Source of the DNA: CAZKUN01 sp964555935
GTDB taxonomy: Bacteria; Armatimonadota; Zipacnadia; Zipacnadales; VGFC01
Direction: 5' to 3'
NCBI GenBank assembly: GCA_964555935.1
Contig: CAZKUN010000059.1
Coordinates: 1 to 41,396, forward strand
Length of the DNA stretch: 41,396 nucleotides
Positions 31,680 to 40,631 of the stretch are shown piece by piece (positions within the stretch are counted from its first letter, which is position 1; each line of letters starts with the position of its first letter). Below the pieces are notes generated by a model that was given only the letters and a program-made list of their open reading frames with translations, was not told the origin of the DNA and did not search any database. The translations under genes were made by a program, and so were the position numbers.

Positions 31680-34600
31680 TCAGCGGCTCAAGTACAGTGA
31701 GGTGACCGCCCGCATTCTCTGCCCGTCCGGCGCGTTCGCCTCAATCTCGACGATGTACCGGCCGGATGGCGCCTTCAGCCCGTTATCGCTGCAGGCATCC
31801 CAGAGCACGGTGTTGCGGCCGCTGGTCGCGTCAAGGTCGCTCGCGATCCGACGGACGGGGCGTCCGGCGATGTTGCGGATCGTGACCCCAACATCAGCCG
31901 CCTTGCTCAACGTGAAGCTGATCTCAGCGCCCTGAGCCGTGCCCGATGCAATGGCGCTCGACACCGTAAGCGTAGTGACTGAACCCCCGTCGACCTGGAA
32001 CTCGTACGCGCCCATGTCAACCTCTTCGACTTGATCGGCGTCGCCATCGACGACCCGCGGGTCCCCGGCGAGGTCGGTGGTCACTCCTGACGGTATGGCG
32101 GCAATGCTGCCTGTGTCGATGCAGTTCGAGCCCACGGCCAACTGGTAGTCGCCGCCCTGCGCGTTTGCGAAGCTCGGGTCGAGGTCGATGTTGGTCGTCT
32201 CATCGTAGTTCACCGTGACACCCGTCCCGATCTCGACGATTGCCTCGGATCCTCCCTCGACATCGCTGTAGGCCACGGTCAGCGTCGCTTCGCGGACGCA
32301 GAACTCATTTGGACCAAGGGGTGGTTTATCGGGATTCCCATTGACCCCGGAGGTGTCCCCCCAGCAGATGCTGTTCACCACCGAGACGATGCCCCCGTCA
32401 GTCGAGTAGATCGCGCCGGCCTGGTCGCGGCCATTGTTGCGGGAGAAGGTGCAGTTGGTAACCTGCACGTTCGGCGAGCCGCCTACCTCGCCCGAGGCCA
32501 CGATCCCGCCGCCTCCCTCCATCGATTTGTTGCTGACGAACAGGCAGTTCGCAATCTGGACGTCACACGTGCCAGAGGCCGCCACCGCGGCGCCCTCGCC
32601 ATTTGCCCAGTTGGAGACGAAGATGCAGTCGGTGACACTCGCGTTGCCGCCCAACTGAAGCCCCAACGCGCCGCCATGCGTGCCTCCCCTACCCAAGTTG
32701 TCGTCGAAGATGCAGTTGGCTATCGTTGCGTGGCCCCGCCGCACGCGCATGCCTGCGCCCCACTCCCGCGGATTGTCCCACACCTTGTCGGTGGCGCCCC
32801 TGCGGATCGTGAACCCGCTCACGGTCACGGCGGGGTTCACGCCATTCTTCCCCGCCAGAATGCATCGTTCTTCATTGTTCGCATCGATGATGCAGAGGGC
32901 GGGATCGCCCGACTCTGATACCAGCGCAATCGCCTTGTCGAGCACGATTCCGCCGGCGTAGACTCCGTCAAGCACGGTGACCGTCGCATCATCGGCGGCT
33001 TCGGCTATGGCTTCCGGGATGCTGTCAAACGCATCGTATCCGCCCAGATGCCCGCCGTAGTCCTCGTACCAATCGTCATCCACCCAGAGATCCGTCGGCG
33101 GCAGGGCTGTGTCGCCCGCGAATTCGTACGCGCCCATGTCAAGCGGCGCGTGGTCCGCACGGACCGTGCCGTCCGGGTCGAGCGGCGGCAGGTGGTCCGG
33201 ATCCGGCGCCGGGTTGCCGGCGTCGATGCACGGCGAGACATCCGTGAGTCGGTATGTGGTTGTTCCGCCTGTTTCGCCCGCGTCGAAGTGCGGGGGATAG
33301 CTGATGTTGCCCGTCTCGCCAAGCAGGCTGATGTTTGGGCCGACCGTGCCGACGGTCGAGTAATTGATCGTCACGTCGCTGGCGATCCAGCCCGCCACGG
33401 GTGAATCCGCGAGGTCATCACCGGTGTTGCTGTGGAGAATGCAGCTATCCACACCCCACAGGCCCTGCACGAGGGGAGCGGGGGGCGCCGCGAACTGAAC
33501 GCCGGCCGTCTCATTGTCGGCGATGGTGTTGTTCTGGAGATAGACGTCAGCGAGGCCGAAGACGCTAACGGCCGCCGCGTCGGCGTAGCCGGTTGCCGAG
33601 CATCCGGTGATCTCGTTGTTGGCCACAATGAAGGTTGATGTGTAGTTACTGCCGACCGAAAGCGCGACGACGCCGCCGAATGTCCTGCCGGCACTGATCA
33701 CGTCCACTTCGCTGTCGCCGGCGGGTGAGTTGCCGCGGAATTCGTTGCCGATCACCCGGAACGTCTGTCCGGTGCCCGTGCTAAGCCTCACGGCGGCCGC
33801 GAGGCCTTGGTTGTCGGTAATCCAGTTCCCCTCAATCTCGAAGTCGCCGCCGCGGGTGCCGTCGTTCGCGACGAGCATGGCGCTGTCACTCAGCCCGTCA
33901 AAGGTGTTGGCCTGGATGGCCCCGGCTGAGTCGACGACATGCGCGCCCAGTCCGCCGTCACGGAACGTGTTGCCGGTCAGAGTCAGGTCGTCGCAGTTAG
34001 CGGCCATGAGGCCCTTGTCCGGACAGTCGACGAACTCGCTCTGCTCGATCGTTGCGGAGCTATTGGCGATCTCGACGCCGTCCTGCGTGCATGCCGTGAA
34101 CGCGCAACCCGACACGGTCGCCGGACTCGTCTTGAGGTGGAGACCGACCGCGCCGTCCGTGAATGAGCTATCAACAACCGATAGCGTGACGCAGTCCTTG
34201 GCGTCGAGGCCTGCGTTCGTGCATGCCGTGAAGTCACACAGCGACACCGTGCCGCTGCAGTTCGAGAGCACGGCGCCCCGTGTCAAGCCTGTGTAGGTGT
34301 TCCCGATCAGGCTCAGGTCCGGGCAGTCGATGGCCCCGAGGCCTATGGTCGACAGCTGCGGCTCCAAGCTGGGGATCTCGGTCTCGTCTCCGGGGAACTC
34401 ACAGAGGGAAACCGTTGCGGAGCATTCCTGGACGAGGGCGGCCAAGGTGTCGTGGGTGATGGTGAACCCCTTGACGATCGTACCGTCGGCCGCCGGGCCG
34501 ACCGTCAGAGACGCATCCGGGGGCCCATCGGCCTGCGGGGCCTCTCCGGCGCCTGCGATCTCCGCCAGTCCCTGCCCCGCGCCGAGTAGCTTGACGTCCT

Positions 34601-36425
34601 TGCCCGCCACGACGACATTCTCGGCGTAGGTCCCGGCGCCGACGTAGATGGTGTCGCCGGGGAGGGCGTCCGTGCCATCAGCCACGTCGATTGCCGGCTG
34701 AATGCTGTCGAACGCATTCACGCCCCACGCCAGGTATCCCACGTCGTCCTGCCCAGTCCACGTCTCATCGACGTAGAGCGGATGGATCTGGATGGTCAGG
34801 GGTCCCAGGTTGTGCGTGGCGTCCCTGGCGACGGCCGCGACCATCGTGCAACGCGGCACGTCGACGTCAACGGACGACCCGGTCGACTGCTCGAACGTAA
34901 CGGACGAGCCTTCTATCCCCGTAGAGAAGCCGTGGAAGATGTCCGTTGTATCCGCGTCCTGGCTTGAGAGCGTGATGTTGCCAGGATTCACGGCGTAGTG
35001 CGCGACAGTCATCACGCCGTTCTCATCGTACTCAACGAGATCGGGCGTCGGCGAGATGTCTATGATAGGCGCCGTGATGTCGCTGTTCGTCGGGATGATG
35101 GCTTGCTCGGCCCACTCCAGGACCACGTTGCCGTCGGCATCCACGACGTCACCGTGGATGATGGCCGCATCGCCCGGCTGCGCCCCTTCCAGTGGGTAGT
35201 CCTTGTAGCCGTTGGGGGGGATCTCGTCGCCCTCCTCCGTGGCCATTGCCCAGTCCACACCGGCGAGCGTCTCGACCTCCGCGGGCGGGCTCTCAGGTAG
35301 AGCACGGAGCGCCACAATGAGAGCGCTGGCTGCGGGTACCCACCACTCCGGGACCTCGATCCGGCGCCTACCCCAGTGACTCACTCCATCCCGCAGTTCT
35401 TCCTGTAGCTCTTCCCGTAACTCATCGGGCAACTCTTTGGCCAGCTCAGCGGGCAGTTCACCGGGCAACTCATCTTGCCACTCGTCCCGCCCCTCACTAT
35501 CGACGTCGTCGGCGTCATCCCCCTGGGCCCACCACCTGTCCCCGTCCAGTAACCGGACGTGGCGCTTGAACGCCTTCATGCGCCAGGCTGCGCGGGTCCA
35601 CAGCCGCTCTGCGCGTGTCTCGTTGAGAACAGGAGGCGTGAACGCCGTCACGCCGGCTTCCGCATCGCCCGCTGCCCTGTCGAGCGTCCAGGTCAGCACT
35701 ACCGCTGACACTTTGGGGATCGCGCGTTCGGCTCTGGCTTCGGCCACGGAGTCCCTCAACTCTTGCATCGCCGCCTGGAGAATGAGGAGGGCCTCGTCGG
35801 CTCCGGCTGATTGCGTCACCTGGGCTAGTTCCTCGGACGTTAGCTCCTCGTCTGGAATGAGAGTCTCCACACCATGGATCTGAATCGGTGGGTGCGGGTC
35901 GGTGGGGTCCGCCGGAGGATCGTTGTGAATCCGTAGTACCCACTGGCCGCTGATGAAGAGCAGTTCGCCGCCGCCTGGCACGGAGCCCAATTCGGCGGTT
36001 ACGCTGACCTCTTCCTTCGAGGCATCGACATTGACCCACTTCAGGTCGCGCAGGCGGCACTCAGCGTCCGCTGTCCGCCAACTGACCTGGATCGACTTGT
36101 CCCATGTCCATGGGTCGCCGCCGTTAGTCTTCGGTGGCGACACCACGTCCTTATACGAGATCCGCGTGCAGATGACGCCGCCAATGACGGGATACACGAC
36201 GTCCCCGTCCGACCAGGGGTTGCGCCACCCGTCGTATTGGTCGGTAACGATCTCCATCGCGTTGGTTGTAGCCCGCAGGGCGGATACGTCCGCCTCGGCC
36301 CAGTCTGTCGGGAGCTTGAATCGGTACGACTTCTCCCAGGCCGCGCTAGCGGGCATTGCCGCCATGGCGAAGATTAGAGAGGCGAGAGTGATGTAGACAA
36401 CTGTCCGCGCGTATCGACTATTCAT
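31680..36425 (-). CDS. Large secreted protein with two parallel beta-helix modules and FlgD-type C-terminus
   Basis: A 1581-residue exported protein. ATG 36425 has GAGGAG upstream, and residues 1-28 are a signal peptide ending ASA. Residues about 29-545 form an unrecognised N-terminal part with an ELPxEL-type helical stretch (about 318-345). Two homologous modules follow. Each opens with YVD or WVD and AFDSI and is built of right-handed beta-helix coils (SNCSGTVSLCDFTACTNAG; ANCIFDDNLGRGG). Each closes with CIDAGN or CIDTGS and DMGAYEF, at about 550-1100 and 1112-1470. The end (about 1495-1581) is a FlgD-Ig-like domain (VTIRNIAGRPVRRI; APSGRYIVEIEA). Such proteins are usually extracellular polysaccharide-binding or -cleaving; no catalytic residue can be named. 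A hairpin follows its stop. Confidence 0.85.
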   Translation of the reverse strand: MNSRYARTVVYITLASLIFAMAAMPASAAWEKSYRFKLPTDWAEADVSALRATTNAMEIVTDQYDGWRNPWSDGDVVYPVIGGVICTRISYKDVVSPPKTNGGDPWTWDKSIQVSWRTADAECRLRDLKWVNVDASKEEVSVTAELGSVPGGGELLFISGQWVLRIHNDPPADPTDPHPPIQIHGVETLIPDEELTSEELAQVTQSAGADEALLILQAAMQELRDSVAEARAERAIPKVSAVVLTWTLDRAAGDAEAGVTAFTPPVLNETRAERLWTRAAWRMKAFKRHVRLLDGDRWWAQGDDADDVDSEGRDEWQDELPGELPAELAKELPDELREELQEELRDGVSHWGRRRIEVPEWWVPAASALIVALRALPESPPAEVETLAGVDWAMATEEGDEIPPNGYKDYPLEGAQPGDAAIIHGDVVDADGNVVLEWAEQAIIPTNSDITAPIIDISPTPDLVEYDENGVMTVAHYAVNPGNITLSSQDADTTDIFHGFSTGIEGSSVTFEQSTGSSVDVDVPRCTMVAAVARDATHNLGPLTIQIHPLYVDETWTGQDDVGYLAWGVNAFDSIQPAIDVADGTDALPGDTIYVGAGTYAENVVVAGKDVKLLGAGQGLAEIAGAGEAPQADGPPDASLTVGPAADGTIVKGFTITHDTLAALVQECSATVSLCEFPGDETEIPSLEPQLSTIGLGAIDCPDLSLIGNTYTGLTRGAVLSNCSGTVSLCDFTACTNAGLDAKDCVTLSVVDSSFTDGAVGLHLKTSPATVSGCAFTACTQDGVEIANSSATIEQSEFVDCPDKGLMAANCDDLTLTGNTFRDGGLGAHVVDSAGAIQANTFDGLSDSAMLVANDGTRGGDFEIEGNWITDNQGLAAAVRLSTGTGQTFRVIGNEFRGNSPAGDSEVDVISAGRTFGGVVALSVGSNYTSTFIVANNEITGCSATGYADAAAVSVFGLADVYLQNNTIADNETAGVQFAAPPAPLVQGLWGVDSCILHSNTGDDLADSPVAGWIASDVTINYSTVGTVGPNISLLGETGNISYPPHFDAGETGGTTTYRLTDVSPCIDAGNPAPDPDHLPPLDPDGTVRADHAPLDMGAYEFAGDTALPPTDLWVDDDWYEDYGGHLGGYDAFDSIPEAIAEAADDATVTVLDGVYAGGIVLDKAIALVSESGDPALCIIDANNEERCILAGKNGVNPAVTVSGFTIRRGATDKVWDNPREWGAGMRVRRGHATIANCIFDDNLGRGGTHGGALGLQLGGNASVTDCIFVSNWANGEGAAVAASGTCDVQIANCLFVSNKSMEGGGGIVASGEVGGSPNVQVTNCTFSRNNGRDQAGAIYSTDGGIVSVVNSICWGDTSGVNGNPDKPPLGPNEFCVREATLTVAYSDVEGGSEAIVEIGTGVTVNYDETTNIDLDPSFANAQGGDYQLAVGSNCIDTGSIAAIPSGVTTDLAGDPRVVDGDADQVEEVDMGAYEFQVDGGSVTTLTVSSAIASGTAQGAEISFTLSKAADVGVTIRNIAGRPVRRIASDLDATSGRNTVLWDACSDNGLKAPSGRYIVEIEANAPDGQRMRAVTSLYLSR

Positions 36426-36785
36426 GGCAATTCTCCTCGTCCGCTGAGCGGATGAGCGTGTGGACAACTGGATGACGGCATTCGGGGGAGCGTATGGAAA
36501 CGCGACGTTGCGCCGTCGAAGTTGGTTGCCGTCCCACAGAAGAAGCGCGACCAGTCCAGCATGCTCTTGCGTGAGCTTCCCGACAGTATATAGCATCCCT
36601 CCAGCACCTGATTAAGCATTTTGTAAAATATAACAAGATGTAACGAAGTACCGGAATATGGAAACTCCCGATGGCGTATCGAATTCCATGCCAATACGAA
36701 TGATCGAACGTACGTTTGACCATTGACACTACCCCCGCTATAATGGCAGTATCCTTGCACGTAGCTTCGCGGCGGAGGTCTCTGC
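36426..36785. other. Divergent intergenic region, AT-rich in the middle
   Basis: 360 bases without a supported gene. The part 36600-36720 is clearly richer in A/T than the rest of the window (GTAAAATATAACAAGATGTA). It holds the rightward promoter of the DUF72 gene and, presumably, the leftward promoter of the large secreted protein; TATACT on the minus strand near 36595-36600 is a possible -10, without a convincing -35. Weak open frames here on both strands lack ribosome sites and are dismissed. Confidence 0.5.
36716..36744 (+). promoter_or_regulatory. Sigma70-type promoter of the DUF72 gene
   Basis: TTGACC (36716-36721) as -35 and a perfect TATAAT (36739-36744) as -10, spaced by 17 bases. 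The start of transcription would be near 36751, about 35 bases before ATG 36786. A perfect TTGACA at 36723-36728 is only 10 bases from the -10 and is not used. Confidence 0.7.
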
Positions 36786-37601
36786 ATGCTATACATCGGC
36801 ACATCCGGATTCTCATACCAGGACTGGCTCGGGAAATGGTATCCGGCGGAGTTGAAGAAAGCCGACATGCTGCGCTACTACGCGCGGCGCTTTCCCGCCG
36901 TGGAGGTCAACTTCACCTACTACCGCATGCCGACCGCCAAGACGTTTCGGCAGATGGCGGCCAAGACGGAGGACGACTTCAAGTTCGTCGTGAAAGCTAA
37001 CGGTGAAATGACCCACGAGCGCACGGGTGAGCCCGATGTATTCCGTGTCTTCGAGGAAGCGCTCGAGCCATTGGTGGAGGAAGGCAAGCTCGGATGCCTG
37101 CTCGCCCAGTTCCCGTATTCCTTCCACGCGAATGAAGAGAACATCGAGTACATCAACTGGTTCAAAGAGCAGATCCCGAACGTGCCGACGGTGGTGGAGT
37201 TTCGCAACCGCGGGTGGTTGACGGCCGATGCCTTCGATCTTCTCGAGGCCCTCAACATGGGCTTCTGCTGCGTCGATGAGCCGGAACTGAAAGGTCTCTT
37301 GCCCGCGGTCGCCATGCGGACATCTGACATTGGTTACGTGCGGTTCCATGGCCGCAACGCCAAGAAATGGTACGACCACCAGGAAGCCTGGGAGCGCTAC
37401 GACTACAAGTACACCGAAGATGAGTTGAAGGAATGGGTCGACAAGGTGAAGGCGGTCTCCGAGGACTCGGACGACACCTTCGTCTTCTTCAACAACCACT
37501 ACCAGGGGCAGGCGGCGATGAACGCGGAGATGTTCGCGGGGCTGCTCGAATTGCCTCTCGGCGACGTGGGGGAGAGCAACCCGCAGGGGACGCTGCTCTG
37601 A
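36786..37601 (+). CDS. DUF72 family protein (TIM-barrel, YecE-like)
   Basis: A 271-residue soluble protein. It begins with the family motif LYIGTSGFSYQDW (residues 2-14), then FPAVEVNFTYYRMP, FKFVVKANGEMTHER, LLAQFPYSFH, VEFRNRGWL and YVRFHGRN, ending with FVFFNNHYQGQAAMNA. DUF72 proteins such as E. coli YecE are conserved but have no proven activity; the fold resembles UvdE/AP endonuclease-like barrels. ATG 36786 has GGAGG seven bases upstream. It has its own promoter (36716-36744). A TPR kinase gene follows after 21 bases and could be in the same transcript. Confidence 0.93.
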   Translation: MLYIGTSGFSYQDWLGKWYPAELKKADMLRYYARRFPAVEVNFTYYRMPTAKTFRQMAAKTEDDFKFVVKANGEMTHERTGEPDVFRVFEEALEPLVEEGKLGCLLAQFPYSFHANEENIEYINWFKEQIPNVPTVVEFRNRGWLTADAFDLLEALNMGFCCVDEPELKGLLPAVAMRTSDIGYVRFHGRNAKKWYDHQEAWERYDYKYTEDELKEWVDKVKAVSEDSDDTFVFFNNHYQGQAAMNAEMFAGLLELPLGDVGESNPQGTLL

Positions 37602-37622
37602 CGATGGATGGGGAGAGACGAG

Positions 37623-39575
37623 ATGACTCCGAACTCAGATCAACGCGCGACGGCTTGGGGGCATATCCAAGCCGGCGACGAATTGCTGGCTAGCGGCGAG
37701 GAGACGTCCGCCGAGGGGGAGTATCGCGTTGCGCTCGAGATCGACCCTGACCTCGCCGAGGGCCATCATCACCTCGCGGTAGTGCTGTACAAGCGCGGCG
37801 ACTTCGACGCAGCGTCGGCCGCAGCTCGCCACGCGGCGGAGTTGAGCCCGTCAAGCATCGAAGCGTGGTTCACGCTGGGGCTGATCCTCTGGGACGCCCG
37901 CGACTCGGACGCGGCGGTTGCCGCCTTCGACCGAGTCATCAGCCTGGAGCCGGATCGCGTCGAGGCCCATCATTACCGCGGTCGGGTGCTCTACGAATCG
38001 GGCCGGCCCGAAGGTGCCGTGCCGAGTTTCGAACGGGCCTCGGAGCTTTGGCCGGATTCGGCCGACGTCGCCCACGACTTGGCGATCGCTCACGTCGCGT
38101 GTGAGAATTTGGGCCAAGCCGAGCAGTGCTTCGCGCGATGCATAGAGATTGAGCCCGAGAACGCCGAAATCTACTACGAGCTAGGACAAGTCCACGAGCA
38201 GGACTCGACGACACCCGACGAGGAGGCCGAGCACCCGTACGTCCAGGCCATCGCCCTCAACCCAGAGCACCTGCCCGCGCGCTTCCGGCTTGCCGTCCTG
38301 TGGGCCAAGCGTCGGAGTACGGACGCTGAGGCTCGCGAGGCGGCCATCGAGAATCTCCGCCAGATTGTGGCGCGGGAGGACCTCGTTTCGCTCTTCCCGG
38401 ATGCTCATCTCGTCCACTACCTGCTGGGCGCGATTCTCGACGACGTCCCCGAGACCCACGCCGACGCCGCCGAAGCGTACCACGCGTGCCTGCGGATCCA
38501 GCCGGCCTTCGCTCCCGCGCACAATAATCTCGGCGTCCTCGCCCGGGCGCGGCGCGACCTCGAGGACGCCGCCACCCATTTCAAACTCGCGATCATCAGC
38601 GACCCGGGTTACGATAGCGCCCTGCACAACCTCTGTCGCGTCTGGTATGACCAGCCAAATGAGGTCGCCGTCCGCCAGATCCGCGCCCTCATGGATGTTG
38701 TCCCCGACGAGGCTCCGGATGTGATTGGCCACATCATCGGCCACCTCGTCGATGTCGCCAAGGCCGACGCATACGCATCCACCTATGACAAAGCCCATGA
38801 GATCAAGAATCTCATTGCCATTCTCGGCGCGCGCATGCGCAAGTCTCTATCCGCCGAGGCCTGTTCTGACGCAACGGACCTGCACGAGTTGATGGACCTT
38901 CACGGGAGGGCCTTCGAGGCAATCCGCGGCTACCTCAACGCCATTCATGTTGACCCGGGCGAGAAGGAGACGCTCGATTGCGGCGACGTGCTGCGGAAGT
39001 GTCTCCGGCAGCTCGTGGTGACGAAGCCCGAGGGAGTCGCCGTCTCGAACGCGATTGGTACTAACCTGCCTCCGCTCAGAGGCGATCGCAAGCGCCTGAT
39101 GCAACTCTTCCGCAATCTGGTGGTCAACGCGTTCGAAGTCATGCCTGATGGTGGCTCGCTAAACGTGGCGGCGGAGGCGATCGGGCGTGGTTCGACGCGT
39201 CCTGGCGAGACGGTCCGTCGGGGGATTCGGATCTGCTTCCAAGACTCCGGTCCGGGCATGAGTGAAGAGGAGCTTCGCCGGGCATTCGACCCGGGCTACA
39301 CGACGAAGGAGCGTGGGCCGGGGTACGGACTGGCGGTTGTCAGCCAGATCGTTCGCGAGCACGGTGGCACGATATCGTTGGAGACGGTGGAGACCGGCGG
39401 CCTGCGCGTGACGGTGGAGCTGCCTGAGCGGGTCCAGCCCGAAGCGGCGTCCGAGCGTCTGCGTTTGCGCCCCGTGATCTTCGAAGATTGGCGTCGGCTG
39501 GTCCAGGCTGAACTCGATGCCATTGGCCCTAGCGATGGAAGCTCCGCCCGCAGATCAGACGACGATGACGCGTAG
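37623..39575 (+). CDS. Soluble TPR sensor histidine kinase
   Basis: A 650-residue protein without signal peptide or TM helix. Residues about 10-360 carry roughly eight TPR-like units (AEGEYRVALEIDPDLAEGHHHLAVVLYKRGDFDAA; APAHNNLGVLARARRDLEDAATHFKLAI). The kinase core has H392 in the H-box (DKAHEIKNLIAILGARM), the N-box with N502 (QLFRNLVVNAFEVMPDGG), G1 DSGPGMSEEELRRAFDPGYTTK and G2 GPGYGLAVVSQIVREHGG. The C-terminal end is Arg/Asp-rich. It should autophosphorylate in response to a cytoplasmic partner bound by the TPRs. No response regulator is adjacent. ATG 37623 is chosen (GGGGAGAG upstream) over an in-frame ATG 37608. Confidence 0.92.
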   Translation: MTPNSDQRATAWGHIQAGDELLASGEETSAEGEYRVALEIDPDLAEGHHHLAVVLYKRGDFDAASAAARHAAELSPSSIEAWFTLGLILWDARDSDAAVAAFDRVISLEPDRVEAHHYRGRVLYESGRPEGAVPSFERASELWPDSADVAHDLAIAHVACENLGQAEQCFARCIEIEPENAEIYYELGQVHEQDSTTPDEEAEHPYVQAIALNPEHLPARFRLAVLWAKRRSTDAEAREAAIENLRQIVAREDLVSLFPDAHLVHYLLGAILDDVPETHADAAEAYHACLRIQPAFAPAHNNLGVLARARRDLEDAATHFKLAIISDPGYDSALHNLCRVWYDQPNEVAVRQIRALMDVVPDEAPDVIGHIIGHLVDVAKADAYASTYDKAHEIKNLIAILGARMRKSLSAEACSDATDLHELMDLHGRAFEAIRGYLNAIHVDPGEKETLDCGDVLRKCLRQLVVTKPEGVAVSNAIGTNLPPLRGDRKRLMQLFRNLVVNAFEVMPDGGSLNVAAEAIGRGSTRPGETVRRGIRICFQDSGPGMSEEELRRAFDPGYTTKERGPGYGLAVVSQIVREHGGTISLETVETGGLRVTVELPERVQPEAASERLRLRPVIFEDWRRLVQAELDAIGPSDGSSARRSDDDDA

Positions 39576-39590
39576 TATTGGCTGCCTTCG

Positions 39591-40631
39591 CTATTCGATA
39601 TACTCGTAGTAGCAATTCCGCTGGCGTGGCTCGAACCCCGCGGCCTCGATGACGCGGACGATCTCCTCGCGCTGCATGCGAAACGTCACTCCAGCGGCCC
39701 GCACGACATTTTCCTCGATCATCGTGCTTCCCATGTCATTCGCGCCGAACCGCAGCGCAAGTTGCGCGACCTTCGCCCCTTGAGTCACCCACGACGCCTG
39801 GACGTTCGCGATGTTATCCAGCGCCAGCCGGCAGATCGCCAGCACGCGCAGGTATGCGTGCCCGCCGAGCTTCGGCACTTCCCCGTCAAGCGCCGTATTC
39901 ATCGACTGAAACGTCCATGGGATGAACGCCGTGAATCCACTCGTTTCATCCTGAAGATCTCGCACGGACAGCAGGTGCTCGACGAGGTGCCGAGGCTCCT
40001 CGCCCATCCCAAACATCATCGTCGCCGTCGAGCGCATCCCGAGTCCATGCGCCTCGCGCATCACGCCCAGCCACTCCTGTCTGCTGCACTTCTGTGGGCT
40101 GACGCGCGCGCGAATTTCGTCGCTGAGCACCTCCGCGCCGCCGCCGGGGACCGTATCAAGCCCCGCCTCCTGTAGCTGCCTCAGGCATTCGGCGACGCCC
40201 AGCCCCTCCACTCGCGCGATGTGGGCGATCTCGGGCGGGCTGAAGCAGTGGGCGTGCAGGCCGAACTCCTGCTTGATGATGGAGAGTACCTGCCGGTAGT
40301 AGTCCAGCCGGAGTTCCGGGTGCAGGCCGCCTTGGAGCAGCACCTGCGTGGCGCCGAGGTCTTTCGCCTCCGCGAGCTTGCCCCGGAGTTCGGCCATCGA
40401 CATCACGAACGCGTCCTCACGCCCGGGCGCGCGGAAATACGCGCAGAACTTGCAGCCGGAAACGCAAGCATTGGTGTAGTTGATGTTCCGATCGACCACG
40501 TAGCTGACAATGCTGCCTGGGTGCAGTTCCTGGCGCGCGAGATCGGCCGCCCGCCCTAGAGCGATCAGGTCAGGCGATTCGAATAGGTCGAGCAGCTGTC
40601 TCTCGTCGAGTCTGTCCATTGTCCCCGTCAC
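39591..40631 (-). CDS. mqnC: Cyclic dehypoxanthine futalosine synthase (radical SAM)
   Basis: A 346-residue radical SAM enzyme of the futalosine route to menaquinone; it cyclises dehypoxanthine futalosine. The cluster motif is C56-V-S-G-C60-K-F-C63 in the MqnC signature NINYTNACVSGCKFCAYF. Further marks are QGGLHPELRLDYY, GLHAHCFSPPEI, DTVPGGGAEVLSDEIR and NCYYEYIE at the end. CofH and MqnE are related but differ in these segments, and the overlap with mqnA supports MqnC. The start is GTG 40631, overlapping the mqnA TGA; ATG 40619, four codons later, is an alternative. Confidence 0.93.
   Translation of the reverse strand: MTGTMDRLDERQLLDLFESPDLIALGRAADLARQELHPGSIVSYVVDRNINYTNACVSGCKFCAYFRAPGREDAFVMSMAELRGKLAEAKDLGATQVLLQGGLHPELRLDYYRQVLSIIKQEFGLHAHCFSPPEIAHIARVEGLGVAECLRQLQEAGLDTVPGGGAEVLSDEIRARVSPQKCSRQEWLGVMREAHGLGMRSTATMMFGMGEEPRHLVEHLLSVRDLQDETSGFTAFIPWTFQSMNTALDGEVPKLGGHAYLRVLAICRLALDNIANVQASWVTQGAKVAQLALRFGANDMGSTMIEENVVRAAGVTFRMQREEIVRVIEAAGFEPRQRNCYYEYIE

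Noticed and set aside
36723..36744. Promoter formed by the perfect TTGACA and TATAAT
   Set aside because: Only 10 bases separate them; TTGACC 36716-36721 gives the proper 17-base spacing.
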